Source: Lachancea thermotolerans CBS 6340 (taxonomy: Eukaryota > Ascomycota > Saccharomycetes > Saccharomycetales > Saccharomycetaceae). Taken from it: 64,000 nucleotides of DNA. Of the stretch, positions 1 to 15,118 are shown in pieces. The stretch is taken from the NCBI RefSeq assembly GCF_000142805.1, contig NC_013083.1:1116001-1180000 (forward strand), in the 5' to 3' direction. The notes below the pieces were generated by a model. That model worked only from the letters and a program-made list of their open reading frames with translations. It ran no database searches and was not told the origin of the DNA. The position numbers and the translations under genes are program-made. How positions within the stretch are numbered: the stretch's first letter is position 1; each line of letters starts with the position of its first letter.

Positions 1-1
1 T

Positions 2-1240
2 GTTGTAAATGTCCATTCGGAAGACATCATCGAGGGAAAAGAGCACTTAATCATGGGTATGATTTGGCAGATCATCCGCAGGGGACTGTTGAGTAAAATC
101 GACATCAAACACCACCCCGAGCTTTACCGCTTGCTCGAGGACGACGAGACACTGGAGCAGTTCTTAAGACTTCCTCCAGAGCAGATTTTGCTGCGTTGGT
201 TCAACTATCATTTGAAGCAAGCAGGCTGGTCCAGAAGGGTCGCGAATTTTTCAAAGGATGTGGCTGACGGTGAAAATTACACTATTTTACTGAACCAGCT
301 AGCCCCTGAGCTATGCACTCGTGCTCCGTTACAGACAACAGATCTACTGACAAGAGCCGAGCAGGTATTGCAAAACGCCGAAAAGCTTGATTGTAGAAAG
401 TATTTGACTCCAAGTGCTCTAGTAGCAGGGAACCCAAAACTGAACTTAGCTTTTGTCGCTCACCTCTTCAACACACACCCTGGCTTGCAACCAATCGAAG
501 AGTCTGAAAACATTGAGATCGAGGAATTCGATGCGGAAGGAGAGAGAGAAGCTCGTGTCTTCACATTGTGGCTGAACTCGCTGGACGTCGACCCTCCTGT
601 GGTTTCGTTGTTTGAAGACCTCAAAGACGGTTTAGTATTACTGCAAGCGTACGAGAAAGTCATGCCCGGTGCAGTGAACTGGAAGGTGGTAAACAAGCGC
701 CCCAGCTCCGGCGCCGAGGTCTCAAGATTCAAAGCTCTAGAAAACAACAACTACGCTGTCGAGCTTGGCAAGACAAGAGGATTTTCTTTGGTTGGAATCG
801 AAGGGTCTGACATCGTGGACGGAAACAAATTGCTTACTTTGGGATTGGTATGGCAGCTGATGAGAAGAAACATCGTAAACACCATGAAAACTCTTTCGGG
901 CAACGGTAAAGAACTATCTGACGGCGAAATTTTGAAATGGGCTCAAGAACAGGTCACAAAGGGTGGTAAGACATCCCATGTGAGATCCTTCAAGGACCCA
1001 GCCCTCTCCAACGCCCACTTCTTACTGGATGTATTGAATGGTATCGCACCTGGTTATGTCGATTATGCTCTGGTCACACCAGGCGTTACCGACGAAGACA
1101 AATACGCAAACGCGAGACTTGCTATTTCAATTGCCAGAAAGCTCGGCGCTTTAATTTGGCTGGTGCCCGAAGATATTAATGAGGTGCGCTCTAGACTGAT
1201 CCTGACATTTGTGGCCTCTCTTATGGCCTTGAAGCAGTAA
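2..1240 (+). CDS. SAC6: Fimbrin (actin-bundling protein), 3' part
   Basis: Fimbrin cross-links actin filaments in cortical patches and cables and is needed for endocytosis. The frame is open from the first bases, so the gene starts before the window; 412 residues are visible of the roughly 640 usual for yeast fimbrin. They cover the end of the first actin-binding domain and the whole second one (calponin-homology domains 3 and 4). Recognisable fimbrin stretches are WFNYHLKQAGW, GENYTILLNQLAP, AGNPKLNLAFVAHLFNTHPG, GEREARVFTLWLNSL and KLLTLGLVWQLMRRNI. The N-terminal EF hands and CH1 are outside the window. It converges on ERG27 with 96 bp between the stops. Identity is secure from near-continuous similarity to S. 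cerevisiae Sac6 (YDR129C). Confidence 0.97.
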   Translation, partial: VVNVHSEDIIEGKEHLIMGMIWQIIRRGLLSKIDIKHHPELYRLLEDDETLEQFLRLPPEQILLRWFNYHLKQAGWSRRVANFSKDVADGENYTILLNQLAPELCTRAPLQTTDLLTRAEQVLQNAEKLDCRKYLTPSALVAGNPKLNLAFVAHLFNTHPGLQPIEESENIEIEEFDAEGEREARVFTLWLNSLDVDPPVVSLFEDLKDGLVLLQAYEKVMPGAVNWKVVNKRPSSGAEVSRFKALENNNYAVELGKTRGFSLVGIEGSDIVDGNKLLTLGLVWQLMRRNIVNTMKTLSGNGKELSDGEILKWAQEQVTKGGKTSHVRSFKDPALSNAHFLLDVLNGIAPGYVDYALVTPGVTDEDKYANARLAISIARKLGALIWLVPEDINEVRSRLILTFVASLMALKQ

Positions 1241-1336
1241 AGTTCATACGTCAAATGATCACTTGTAACAATTTATATGTGTAAAAAATCAGCTATCAAC
1301 ATTCTCTCTAGACAGTTAAGAGGCCCGTGGAAAACT

Positions 1337-2442
1337 TCAAACCTTTTGTCTCGAGTTCGTAATTTGATCCTTCAACTTGTCGTCCCAAACATCCTTCAAC
1401 TTTTTGAGGTAAACATACACATCGTGCACGCCTGTGGCCTCAATCTCCTGGGTGCGGATATACTCCATCCCATCCTTATAAGTGGCTGACCCGTATTTAA
1501 CATTCTGTTGTTCAAACGTTGGGTTAGCAAGCGTCGCAACATATACGGGAGCATTTGCAGCTCTGTAACCGTCGATATTGTGCCAAGGGGATCCTAGAAA
1601 TCTGGCGAAGTAAAATAGCAGAAGCATGCCATAGTAGCTCAGCACATTCAAATACTTGAAGAAAGAATGGCTAATGAAAATGCCTGGTTGAACAACATAT
1701 TGGTGGATTCCTTGGCCTTTAAGCTCTTTATAAGTAGCTAGATGTAAAAGGTCAACCAATCTTTTGGATCCCTCGTAGGACGCGGGACTTTTAACAAGCT
1801 CAATGTCTTCCAGAGAAAGATACTTGGGATCTGACATGATACTAGATATCCACACCACCACAGCTTTGCCTGCCTGTAGTTGGGGCAGTATTTTCTGAAT
1901 AAGGTAATAAGGCCCGAAGACATTAGCCTGGAACACCAGTCCCATTCCGTCTTGCGACTTTACCCCGACCCTCTGAATCTTATAAGTAGGATTGGTGACA
2001 GCCTCAATAGGGTTGGTGAATACTTCCTTTACTGCACCCAGCCAGTCAATACCACTGTAAACACCTTGCGCAGCATTTACAAAAAAGTAGTTGATTTCCT
2101 TGTAATGTTTATTGAGTTCGTAGTAGGCGTTGAGAGTACTCACCATATCTGTAAAGTCTACCAATAGATAATCGTAATCCACCAGCCCTGGTCTTGAGCT
2201 TTTTCCCACAAAATCTTTTATGTTGTCAATTACCTCACGAGCCCTTGGAAGAGTCCTTGAGGTAACGACGATGGTCAAGCGGACATCCTGGTCAAGTTCC
2301 TGAATCAGACGGTATGCAGTGTTCAATCCAAGGTTACTGTATTTCTGTCAGTTGATTGTTTCGCCCTAGTCTCTCATGCCGAACATAAAGACTCATACCT
2401 ATTAGTTCCTGTGATCACAGCAACTTTTCTGTCAACGTCCAT
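1337..2442 (-). CDS. ERG27: 3-keto-sterol reductase, two exons
   Basis: ERG27 reduces the 3-keto intermediate of C-4 demethylation in ergosterol synthesis, at the ER and lipid droplets, and stabilises Erg7. Coding sequence is complement(join(1337..2336,2399..2442)), 347 residues, the same length as the S. cerevisiae protein. Exon 1 (44 nt) gives MDVDRKVAVITGTN; the split serine codon leads into SNLGLNTAYRL, restoring the nucleotide-binding TGTNSNLG motif of short-chain dehydrogenases. The active-site region shows SSIMSD and YEGSKR (Y-x3-K). Downstream are NAAQG and a hydrophobic segment, LSYYGMLLLFYFARFLG, matching the membrane-associated part of Erg27. Without the intron the protein would lack its cofactor loop. 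A TATA-like AT-run lies near 2541-2558 on the upstream side. The S. cerevisiae gene, YLR100W, is to my knowledge intronless. Confidence 0.95.
2337..2398 (-). other. ERG27: Intron of ERG27 (62 nt)
   Basis: Donor GTATGA directly follows the AG of exon 1 and acceptor ACAG precedes TAACCTTGG. A branch-point-like AACTGAC (core CTGAC, fitting CTRAY) lies at 2347-2353 on the minus strand, 15 nt before the acceptor region. Splicing joins the two halves of a conserved GTNSNLG motif, which is the main evidence. Confidence 0.9.
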
Positions 2443-2963
2443 GGCTTGGAGTTCTTGGGTTTTAATATCGCCGCTATGAATGTGTCGATGGGCAGTGTAC
2501 TCGGTCTCTTAACGATCTGTCGTAAAAAAAACCCGAGCTGGTATTTTTTATAATATGGACCCATTTCGGCACGCCAGGGTTCGATTCTCACAAGGGAAAA
2601 TATTCTCGAACGCGTTTATCGCCAACTTGTATGAAAGAGAGAATAGCTCATTGAAGGAAAGATTGCTAAAAGCTACTTAACTTATATTGGTGTGGCATTC
2701 GAATAATGTAGCTACATCTCATTGCATACAAGAACCGTCGGTCCTTGCGTCAGGTTTCCATTAGAGCAGCTGCACCTAGCTCTCAAGCTTAATAAGGATG
2801 CCTGAAATCAAGGTTTTCGATCTGTACAAATCAAGTTATCAAGAGACTCTCCCAGCTAATCGCGATCGCGACTCTGTAATCCATTTTTTTGCGATGCCGA
2901 ACTGATTCATGAGTAGAATATGATTTGTGCTTGAAATGAATCTAAATTGACCAGAACGTATTC
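2443..2963. other. Intergenic, ERG27 promoter / MTC5 terminator
   Basis: A 521-bp spacer upstream of ERG27 and downstream of MTC5. It holds an AT-rich TATA-like run at 2541-2558 about 100 bp from the ERG27 start. A tRNA B-box look-alike at 2578-2588 has no matching arms. I see no gene in it. Confidence 0.7.
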
Positions 2964-5900
2964 TTAAACCACATCAAAGAATTCTACGCACGCACAGCCG
3001 CATCCTGAAGCACATTCATTGCTAACTTCCCACCACACTTTAGCACATTCGGCATGTAAAATGTGTTGACAGTTACCACAAACTGACCCTCTTCCATCAA
3101 CTCTTAACTCACAATAATTACAATTTCTGGAAAAATACGTACCAACCCCCTTTTGTTCAAGGAGCTTGTAGCATATTCCCATGTAATCTAACTGAAAGCC
3201 GGGTTGCGGCGCATGGTTAAGCAGAGGCCACATACTGGAAGTGAAGTTGTCATCATCGAAATTGAACTTTAACAGCTCTGTTCTGTTTATAAGAAGCCCC
3301 CAGTAAAAAAGGAGCTCAGCGTACTGGTGTCTATAAGACCGGTACTTTGCTTCATCTTCAGCATCGAGAAGAGGTGGAGAATCAGAAGTTAAAAGGTCGA
3401 GAACTTCGTCGTTTACAATCTCAATTTTGATGTCTGGTAACATATTATGGGAAGAAAGGTTATCCTGGCTAGAAACGGGAACAGGAGTCCAGGGTTTGAG
3501 CGTTTTCCCGCCATGCGCGCCATTGAAGTAGTCTTCAGATCGTATGGATGAAGTTACAGATTCGTGACGGGACCGCTGAGAATGATCGATGCAATTGCTT
3601 TCAAATGTTATAATGGTTTCCTCTCTTTTTTTGGGTCCAGTAGGGGCAGTTACTGTTTTCCCCAAGGGTTGGTCCATAAGAATACAGCTCAATATTGCTA
3701 GCATTTGAACATTCCTCAATTTCTCAAAGTGTATCATAGTTTGCTTAACGAACCATTTCCCTCCTAGACTATGCTGATCCCATCCGAAGTTGTAAGGGTT
3801 TTTTTCCTCCCGAGCCATAAGAACATTTGCTATCATTCTCCAGCAATGCGCTATTTCTTCAAATCCATGTGTGACCGCTACCTGAGCGTTGTATTTGCAT
3901 ACGGATTCGAGAGAGTCTCCATACAACTTATAATCCATGGCCAACTGCTTCTTGTCCGGTATCAGATGGCTGAAGTCCCGAACAGTAACTATGTTCTTCG
4001 ACTTCTGCACTGAAGCACTGCTCTTGTTATCATCAGAAGCCATTGACGCAAGTGATTTTTTGAAGTTTGAAATGAGAGGCATTTTAGTTCTCCACGTAAT
4101 GTCATTGCCCACAATATCGTTCCAATCATCACCAAAACTGTCTGAACTGGCATCGGAATCTGACGCATTTAAAGAGTTGACTCCCTCGCTATTGTGATGA
4201 GAAGAGGCAGAGAGTGTGTCAACATACCGCTTTGGCCGATCGTAATTAGCATCTTGTTCCTCAAAGAGGAGTTCTGGCTTGTGTGCATCCTTGAGCCCAC
4301 CAAAGCTACGTTGACCGAGTTTAAAAAAACTTTGTTTTTTGTCGACTTTGTTCTCTACCATAAAAAAGCAGACAAGTTGGCCAGCAGCTGTCCATACTGC
4401 CCCACATCCCTTAGGAATTGGCGTAGTATCGAGTCTTAAGTCATGAGTCGATCGCGTGACAAACCCATCGGCACTGCTCTTGTTATCGATATCATCGAAG
4501 TCATCCTCCGAGGTGTTTGAAATGTCAGACAATGCGCGAGATCTTGCGTCGGAGCTTGCCAAGGAGGAGAACTCATCTAGTTCAACATGGTCAACAAGAT
4601 CAAGATTGAGCAGTTGCTCTTCTTCCTGAAGGCCATCCAGATTAATTTTTTCGCCCAACAGAAAGCGCAAGCAAGGTTCCAAACAATATTTACCCAAATC
4701 GGTGTACCTTCGAGCTATTTCGCCTAGCTGATCCACAATTTCTTGATGCTTTTTTTCACTGAGTTCTCTATTTTCCTCGATCTTGAAGCGTGGAACATGC
4801 TTTTTTTGTGGGTATCCACTTGGGAACTTGACTTCAAGTCTTAGGAATATGTAGTCATCAGGGTTTTCTTCAGACCACGGCCCATTCAAAGTTAGAACCA
4901 AAATTCCTGTGGAGACAGAAATCTTTTCGAATACGATTTTAGGAAACTTGTGGCCTATCATGCTAACTTCCTCACCCAAATTCTGAAGTTTATCCTCTTC
5001 AAAAAGATCATGGGGTGAATTTGCGTGATGCAACCTCACACCGGAAACCCACGCCAAGTGATTGATGTTATTGCTTCCGTTTGAGGCCTCAGTTCCTGTC
5101 TTTGTCACAAAATTTTCTTTCCATCTTGCTGTAGGAGCCGTTGAAAGTTTTGCCGCCTCGGGTTCCTTCCTGAAAGAACAATACTCGTGGTCAGGAAGAG
5201 GTTTTTCAAGGGCTCGCAATCTCTCATATCCAACTTTCTCGTATGTAGATTCATTAACAGGCCACAGTCTCAAGTCGCAATCTTTCGACCACGTAACGAG
5301 CTGAAACTCGCGGTCGTCAATAAGCGTGTCATGACTGTGTCTCTGCCTCCAAAGAAAATCAGAGACGCGATCTGCGTGGCCTTTGAAAACATAGATTGGC
5401 TGAAACTTCGATATGGGCCCTGAATCATTCGATGTAGTGCTGCTTGATAAATAAACGGAATTATTTCCACCTGTCATAGGCATCACACAGAAGCCTCTAC
5501 CAAACGGCAGATATCGTCCCTTCGAAACCGGGAAATCTGTGACAACCGTTCGCAAAGGTTCTTTATCGTTCACTGAGTAATCCCAAAACTTGACTGTACC
5601 ATCGTTCGAGCTGGACATAATCTCAGTTTCATTAAAGCGGCTAAAGTCGATGCTGTTGACGCTATTTGCATGGCCCTTGAGAATGTGTAGCGGCATGCAA
5701 CCTTTTCTTAAGTCCCAGATAAAAATATCATTGGAATGGGCCGAAGCCATAACATTAGGGTTCTTGAAGTTCCATTTTACCTGTGCGGCCCCTGCGGACC
5801 AAACGCTTGCGCTGTAAAACGCCCTTCGTGAGGAGCGCATGTCCCATGCATGAACATATGCGTCTATTGAACAAGTTGCCAGAATCTCGGGATTAGTCGG

Positions 5901-6269
5901 GTGGAAATTGATGTCCGTTATTGCTCTTGAATGCCCGTGCAATACATGCTCTACAGCGTTTGATGAACTTCGTGAAAGGTTCCACACTAGCGCTTTTTGA
6001 TTAGAGGTGGAGACAACCCAAGATGGCTTGGATGGATGGGGTGACCACTGAACGTCTGCCACTTCCCAAGGGGTAATATGATGAAGCCAGCGTGGCGCAG
6101 AAAACGGGTCGTCCAAGTCAACCACGTAGAGGCCCTGTCTACTGGCTAAGACGACGTCCCTTCCGGAGGGACTGATAGATACAGCATTGAAGCCGCCGTC
6201 AACCCTCAACGATAAGGACTTCCCGAAAGTAATTGACTTGAAAGGGTCATCTTCGTTATCAGCAGACAT
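2964..6269 (-). CDS. MTC5: SEACAT subunit Mtc5/Sea3 (WDR59-like WD40, RWD and RING protein)
   Basis: Mtc5/Sea3 is a subunit of the SEA complex on the vacuole, in the SEACAT/GATOR2 part that promotes TORC1 signalling. The 1101 residues fit the S. cerevisiae length (about 1150). The N-terminal third is a WD40 propeller with repeats ending in VWNL, AWDM, IWDL, FWDY and LWPV. An RWD domain follows around residues 430-540, with PDDYIFLRLEVKFPSGYP. A low-complexity acidic and serine-rich linker comes next. The C-terminus carries a RING-like zinc module with CNYC, CGNC, HAEC and closing CGCAC. A lone gene in minus orientation with a very long 5' flank (1785 bp). Synteny with YDR128W, between SAC6 and ARO1, supports the call. 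Confidence 0.93.
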   Translation of the reverse strand: MSADNEDDPFKSITFGKSLSLRVDGGFNAVSISPSGRDVVLASRQGLYVVDLDDPFSAPRWLHHITPWEVADVQWSPHPSKPSWVVSTSNQKALVWNLSRSSSNAVEHVLHGHSRAITDINFHPTNPEILATCSIDAYVHAWDMRSSRRAFYSASVWSAGAAQVKWNFKNPNVMASAHSNDIFIWDLRKGCMPLHILKGHANSVNSIDFSRFNETEIMSSSNDGTVKFWDYSVNDKEPLRTVVTDFPVSKGRYLPFGRGFCVMPMTGGNNSVYLSSSTTSNDSGPISKFQPIYVFKGHADRVSDFLWRQRHSHDTLIDDREFQLVTWSKDCDLRLWPVNESTYEKVGYERLRALEKPLPDHEYCSFRKEPEAAKLSTAPTARWKENFVTKTGTEASNGSNNINHLAWVSGVRLHHANSPHDLFEEDKLQNLGEEVSMIGHKFPKIVFEKISVSTGILVLTLNGPWSEENPDDYIFLRLEVKFPSGYPQKKHVPRFKIEENRELSEKKHQEIVDQLGEIARRYTDLGKYCLEPCLRFLLGEKINLDGLQEEEQLLNLDLVDHVELDEFSSLASSDARSRALSDISNTSEDDFDDIDNKSSADGFVTRSTHDLRLDTTPIPKGCGAVWTAAGQLVCFFMVENKVDKKQSFFKLGQRSFGGLKDAHKPELLFEEQDANYDRPKRYVDTLSASSHHNSEGVNSLNASDSDASSDSFGDDWNDIVGNDITWRTKMPLISNFKKSLASMASDDNKSSASVQKSKNIVTVRDFSHLIPDKKQLAMDYKLYGDSLESVCKYNAQVAVTHGFEEIAHCWRMIANVLMAREEKNPYNFGWDQHSLGGKWFVKQTMIHFEKLRNVQMLAILSCILMDQPLGKTVTAPTGPKKREETIITFESNCIDHSQRSRHESVTSSIRSEDYFNGAHGGKTLKPWTPVPVSSQDNLSSHNMLPDIKIEIVNDEVLDLLTSDSPPLLDAEDEAKYRSYRHQYAELLFYWGLLINRTELLKFNFDDDNFTSSMWPLLNHAPQPGFQLDYMGICYKLLEQKGVGTYFSRNCNYCELRVDGRGSVCGNCQHILHAECAKVWWEVSNECASGCGCACVEFFDVV

Positions 6270-8054
6270 CCAGTCAGTACTGGGCTCGCTTTCGCTGTAT
6301 CTAGCTATCAGCTATTTTTTTTTATAAACATCAAAACTATGTGAAAATAAGGTATATATTCTTTGAAAGTTGATGGAAAAACAACTGTTAACGTTTAACC
6401 TGACTAGATTCCATTCGCGCCTACAATGTTTTATATAGGCTCCAGTCACAACAGGACTTGGTTTGCAACATAACTTGGCTCCTCTTGGTGTCTATTTTTG
6501 TGGTTTCACGGTAAATAGAATTATGAGCTTGCATATTGTACAGAAATTTCCATGAGTTTATCAAAGTACCCTCCCACAATAAGCTTGGACTTAAGCAGTT
6601 ACTTGCAACTATGTTCACACCGTGGTTCCTACGCCCCAATTATTTAGAAGGCATATTATACCTTTATGTCAAACTGATGTAATGGTGCATCTGTGTTCAC
6701 AAAAACAGCTACGAAGTTCAGTGGCGGCACAAAGAAAGAATAGGTCAGAAATAGTACGTCCTGGACAGTGCCTAGCTAGGCCTTAGTAATTATTAAAGGT
6801 TTTGCCAAATGAGTGGAATTGCGACCATGTGAAAGTAGGAAACACTAGTAACCTGAGGCAATAGGATGGAATAAGGTCTCACCTTACTTAGGCTCGCCGA
6901 ATAAGTTGCATCGTGAAACTACATCGCTAATTGTCTTCGCAAAGCTTGAAAATACTAAAGTTGTGATCTTCCATGGATCCTTCAGGTTCTAATCCAAAGT
7001 TTGAAACAGGAACAGCCGTTCGACCCTGAGAAGCGTTTGGAAACTCAATATATTAATTCCTTCATTTGACTCAAGATAAATTTCACTAGCAATTACAATA
7101 AAAAGTCTTTGGCTGTTTTTGATAAGCAACCCAATTAGTTTTTATAAGCTGCGGGGTGTGAATGGTCGCCTTTAGAATGAAATCGTCTGTAAATCTATTG
7201 GAAATTTGTTTTATGGCTTGCGCACCTTTTTCGATTTTAAAACCAACACAAAGGCATCTTTCTATAATGGCCATACCGCAAAACGTTGATCAGCGGACCT
7301 AGTGACACATGAGAACTGCGAAAATATAACAGATGCCGGGCACCAGTGAAAACACAAACCAAGAGTTTGCGCTCTAAGACACCTGCAATCTCAGCAGGAA
7401 TTGATGGTTAAGCAACAACTCAAGGCATACTAGCTTTTTCCTTTTCTACCTTCTGATCCGTACAAGCAACTGTGAGCATCTTTGCGACATTTCATGTTGT
7501 TATGCTAAAGGTGCTTGACAAGAACTATAGGTATGAGTTGCCTTTATTTGCGGAATGCCTTCGTGTTTTATAACTTAGTTCTTGTCGATGGTTGATTTTA
7601 AAATTCTGCGTTTGCTCTGCAAGGAAGTTCATGATTGGTAACATTATTCCTCCTCTTGGTTGCAGCTCTAAGGCTCCTCTAAGTTTGGGAGGAAGTTAGA
7701 GAGACATTGCTACAACAATGCTACATGCACTCTTTTAAAGCTCAAAACATTTCCTTTTATTAGACTGCAAAGGGCTTGAGCCCTTTTGTCTGCAATTTGT
7801 AAAACAAAGAGACATGAAGGGACGCAGCAAATTCTCCAGCTTTTTGACCTTGCGAACTTTGCCAAAAAATTCGTGATTACAGCCCTGTGACAGAAGTGAT
7901 TTCTTGAAATTCGATACATGCCAATTACTTTAAGTAATTGGCATGTCACTACACTACAGTCAAAGGAAAACACTTCGTTGGCATCTAGATTTTTCATAAT
8001 AAAGCGCAATATATCGTATCAATCGTATGTAATTAAGAACTTGAACATTTGGCT
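6270..8054. other. Long gene-free interval between MTC5 and ARO1
   Basis: This 1785-bp stretch is the MTC5 upstream flank and the ARO1 downstream flank. Its only frames are short (under 100 codons), without family resemblance, and the longest (minus, 7710-8009) lacks an ATG at its open end. I searched for tRNA boxes, Sm sites, U-snRNA signatures, and C/D boxes and found nothing complete. Two secondary-structure elements lie near its ARO1 side: a hairpin at 7769-7786 (arms AAAGGGCT/AGCCCTTT) and a perfect 15-bp-arm palindrome at 7916-7946. It may hold a decayed gene or an unrecognised ncRNA; I cannot tell. Confidence 0.6.
7916..7946. repeat. Perfect inverted repeat, 15-bp arms, 1-nt centre
   Basis: The left arm ACATGCCAATTACTT is followed by a single T and then its exact reverse complement. 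It lies 109 bp past the ARO1 stop codon, so it could form a hairpin in the ARO1 3' UTR or terminator RNA, or a cruciform in DNA. No flanking duplication marks it as a transposon end. Confidence 0.9.
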
Positions 8055-13317
<5,263 letters not shown>

Positions 13318-14367
13318 TTATGTGAAGTCCACTCTGGCCATCAAGTTCTTCCAGAACCCGCCCTCATCGTAGATATTAGTTATAGCAGCAGTGCTTAGAA
13401 TCTCCTTCGGGTTTTTCACATCATAAGTAGCGTTGTCGTAAGGGTTCGTGGAGTAGTATACGTAAATGTCTGGACTAGAGTCATTTAGGTGAAACTCGTT
13501 AGGGCCCTGAGACGAGTGGCGTGGGTTGGTGAGAGACTCGGCAGAATCTTCTTGGCAGTCAGCGAGAAGTCTGAAATAGTATTTACCAGTGTCGTCGGTC
13601 ACCATTTGGCGCGCTCGTATCATGTCGTGAATCACTAGCCACTTGTTCTCCTCATTGGTCGTCATTCCATCCCGGACAAGAACAAATTGGAAGTAGGAGA
13701 AAACCGCTAAGATCACGCCGAAGCACCCTAAGAGAATAGATAGAATCAGCAGCTGCCTGGAATGCACGAAGCGCTGCAAAAACAAAAGCCTCAGGAAACC
13801 ATAGTTTGTGAGAAAGACATTTGAGACAAGGAAAAGATAAAAATACTGGTAGTTACCTCTTCCGATGCAGTTGTTTGCCCATACGCAGTGATGATCGGCA
13901 AGCTGGACGCACTGGTCGCATATAGGGCAGTGCTTAGTTCTGGCGAACTTTGGCAGCTTGCAGGTCCTACAGCTGACGCCGGAATGAAAGATCAGCTCGT
14001 CGTACGCGTCAAGCATTGGCGAGGCGTAAGTAGATTTCGGTTTGATCCATATGGTTAGAAGTCCTGTGATGATCGGGGCCGATAGGGCTACAGGAATGAT
14101 CAGAAGCCTCTCAACGCCGAATAGCCTAGATCGTATCAAGCCTTCAATGTCCTTGAAAAAGAGAAACGTGCAGTATGCATATATCGAAAGGTAGAAAGCA
14201 GGAATGGCACGGAACTTCCATCGGAATCTGTTAACGTCCTCAAATATAGGGTGAAAGACTCTTGTGTAATACCATCTGAAAACAGGTTTTGTCCTGAAAA
14301 GAGGCGAGAACAGAGATAAAACCAGTTGGGGTATTATCAAAATCCATATGAAGAGGCCCATTTTCAT
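13318..14367 (-). CDS. SWF1: DHHC palmitoyltransferase Swf1
   Basis: Swf1 is an ER S-acyltransferase that palmitoylates cysteines next to the transmembrane segments of SNAREs such as Snc1, Syn8 and Tlg1. The 349 residues (S. cerevisiae 336) hold about four hydrophobic segments: near residues 5-22, 54-71, 86-108, and a pair after the catalytic domain at about 173-225. The cysteine-rich domain runs from about 133 to 170, with CRTCKLPKFARTKHC and DHHCVWANNCIG; the nucleophile is Cys161. Two ATGs two codons apart (MKM) are both usable starts. Synteny with YDR126W beside ARO1 supports the assignment. Confidence 0.95.
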   Translation of the reverse strand: MKMGLFIWILIIPQLVLSLFSPLFRTKPVFRWYYTRVFHPIFEDVNRFRWKFRAIPAFYLSIYAYCTFLFFKDIEGLIRSRLFGVERLLIIPVALSAPIITGLLTIWIKPKSTYASPMLDAYDELIFHSGVSCRTCKLPKFARTKHCPICDQCVQLADHHCVWANNCIGRGNYQYFYLFLVSNVFLTNYGFLRLLFLQRFVHSRQLLILSILLGCFGVILAVFSYFQFVLVRDGMTTNEENKWLVIHDMIRARQMVTDDTGKYYFRLLADCQEDSAESLTNPRHSSQGPNEFHLNDSSPDIYVYYSTNPYDNATYDVKNPKEILSTAAITNIYDEGGFWKNLMARVDFT

Positions 14368-14585
14368 GCTGTCATGTAATTGAAACTAATGTTTTCACTA
14401 CATAGAAATTAACAAAAATTTAGATGGAAAGCACCGCCTCACAGCTGAACCCCTTCGTGCAGAACTAAGCTGAGCACTGCATTACTCTGATCATCTGCTA
14501 AAACCCATTATACAGCTCAGCGCTTCTTTAGGTCTTTCTTGAAGGTTTTTAGACAGGTTCACCTAGAAGTAAACAAAAGAAGACT

Positions 14586-15059
14586 ATGGGCAAAGACCTC
14601 GCCTTGAAAGAGCTTGAGTTTTTGGAACACTTTCTCCGTATCAATAGGAGTCAACAGCCTGTATTCAACTCCTTCGTTTTACAAAAAGAACAGCTGCGGC
14701 AGTGCAACATCCAACTGTGGAGCTTTCGAACTCTGGATAAGTTTACCGCATTATACCAACTTCATGACGTCCTGCAGGATACAAAGGTATCCGACCTCAC
14801 ACTATATGCATTACTCGAAAAACTCAATCTTCTGTTTGCCAAGGGGCCTGACTTCGAGGAGTCAATGGTCATGGATAGTAAGCTGTTGACAATAGCGCTT
14901 ATAGAGGTGCTTATAAGGATATGTCGTATAATATCCTGTGACAGCACAGACTCGAAAGTGCGACATTCACTGCGAAAATCTATACTCCTTTCGATACATG
15001 TCCAGTTCACCCGCGAATACGCGCTCAAACTTTGGGAACAAATCGAAGACCAAGACTAA
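14586..15059 (+). CDS. Unrecognised small helical protein, 157 aa
   Basis: I do not recognise this protein. It starts at an ATG in a good AAGACTATGG context, 218 bp from the divergent SWF1 start, and ends 59 bp before the convergent MIM2 stop. The sequence is leucine-rich and predicted by eye to be mostly helical, with no signal peptide, clear membrane segment or cysteine motif. It is slightly acidic at the end (WEQIEDQD). Leucine-spaced stretches such as LYALLEKLNLLFAKG and LLTIALIEVLIRICRII could be packed helices or a small complex subunit. S. cerevisiae has no gene I can name between the matching neighbours, so it may be a gene lost or too diverged there. The clean intergenic placement argues that it is real. 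Confidence 0.65.
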   Translation: MGKDLALKELEFLEHFLRINRSQQPVFNSFVLQKEQLRQCNIQLWSFRTLDKFTALYQLHDVLQDTKVSDLTLYALLEKLNLLFAKGPDFEESMVMDSKLLTIALIEVLIRICRIISCDSTDSKVRHSLRKSILLSIHVQFTREYALKLWEQIEDQD

Positions 15060-15118
15060 TAACATAAGCTAATACGTAATATCATCCATCGTAAGGGGTC
15101 CCCTATTGAGCTGCTTCC

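Noticed and set aside
2578-2588. tRNA B-box-like GGTTCGATTCT
   Set aside because: The would-be T stem does not pair and there is no A box or acceptor stem upstream.
7355-7440. tRNA-Leu-like relic
   Set aside because: An anticodon-arm-like CCTGC/GCAGG stem with a 7-nt loop is followed by T5, but position 33 is not T and no T arm or acceptor stem can be built; chance is more likely.
7710-8009. 99-codon minus-strand ORF behind ARO1
   Set aside because: Starts at a TTG, contains the palindrome and hairpin, and has no recognisable family.
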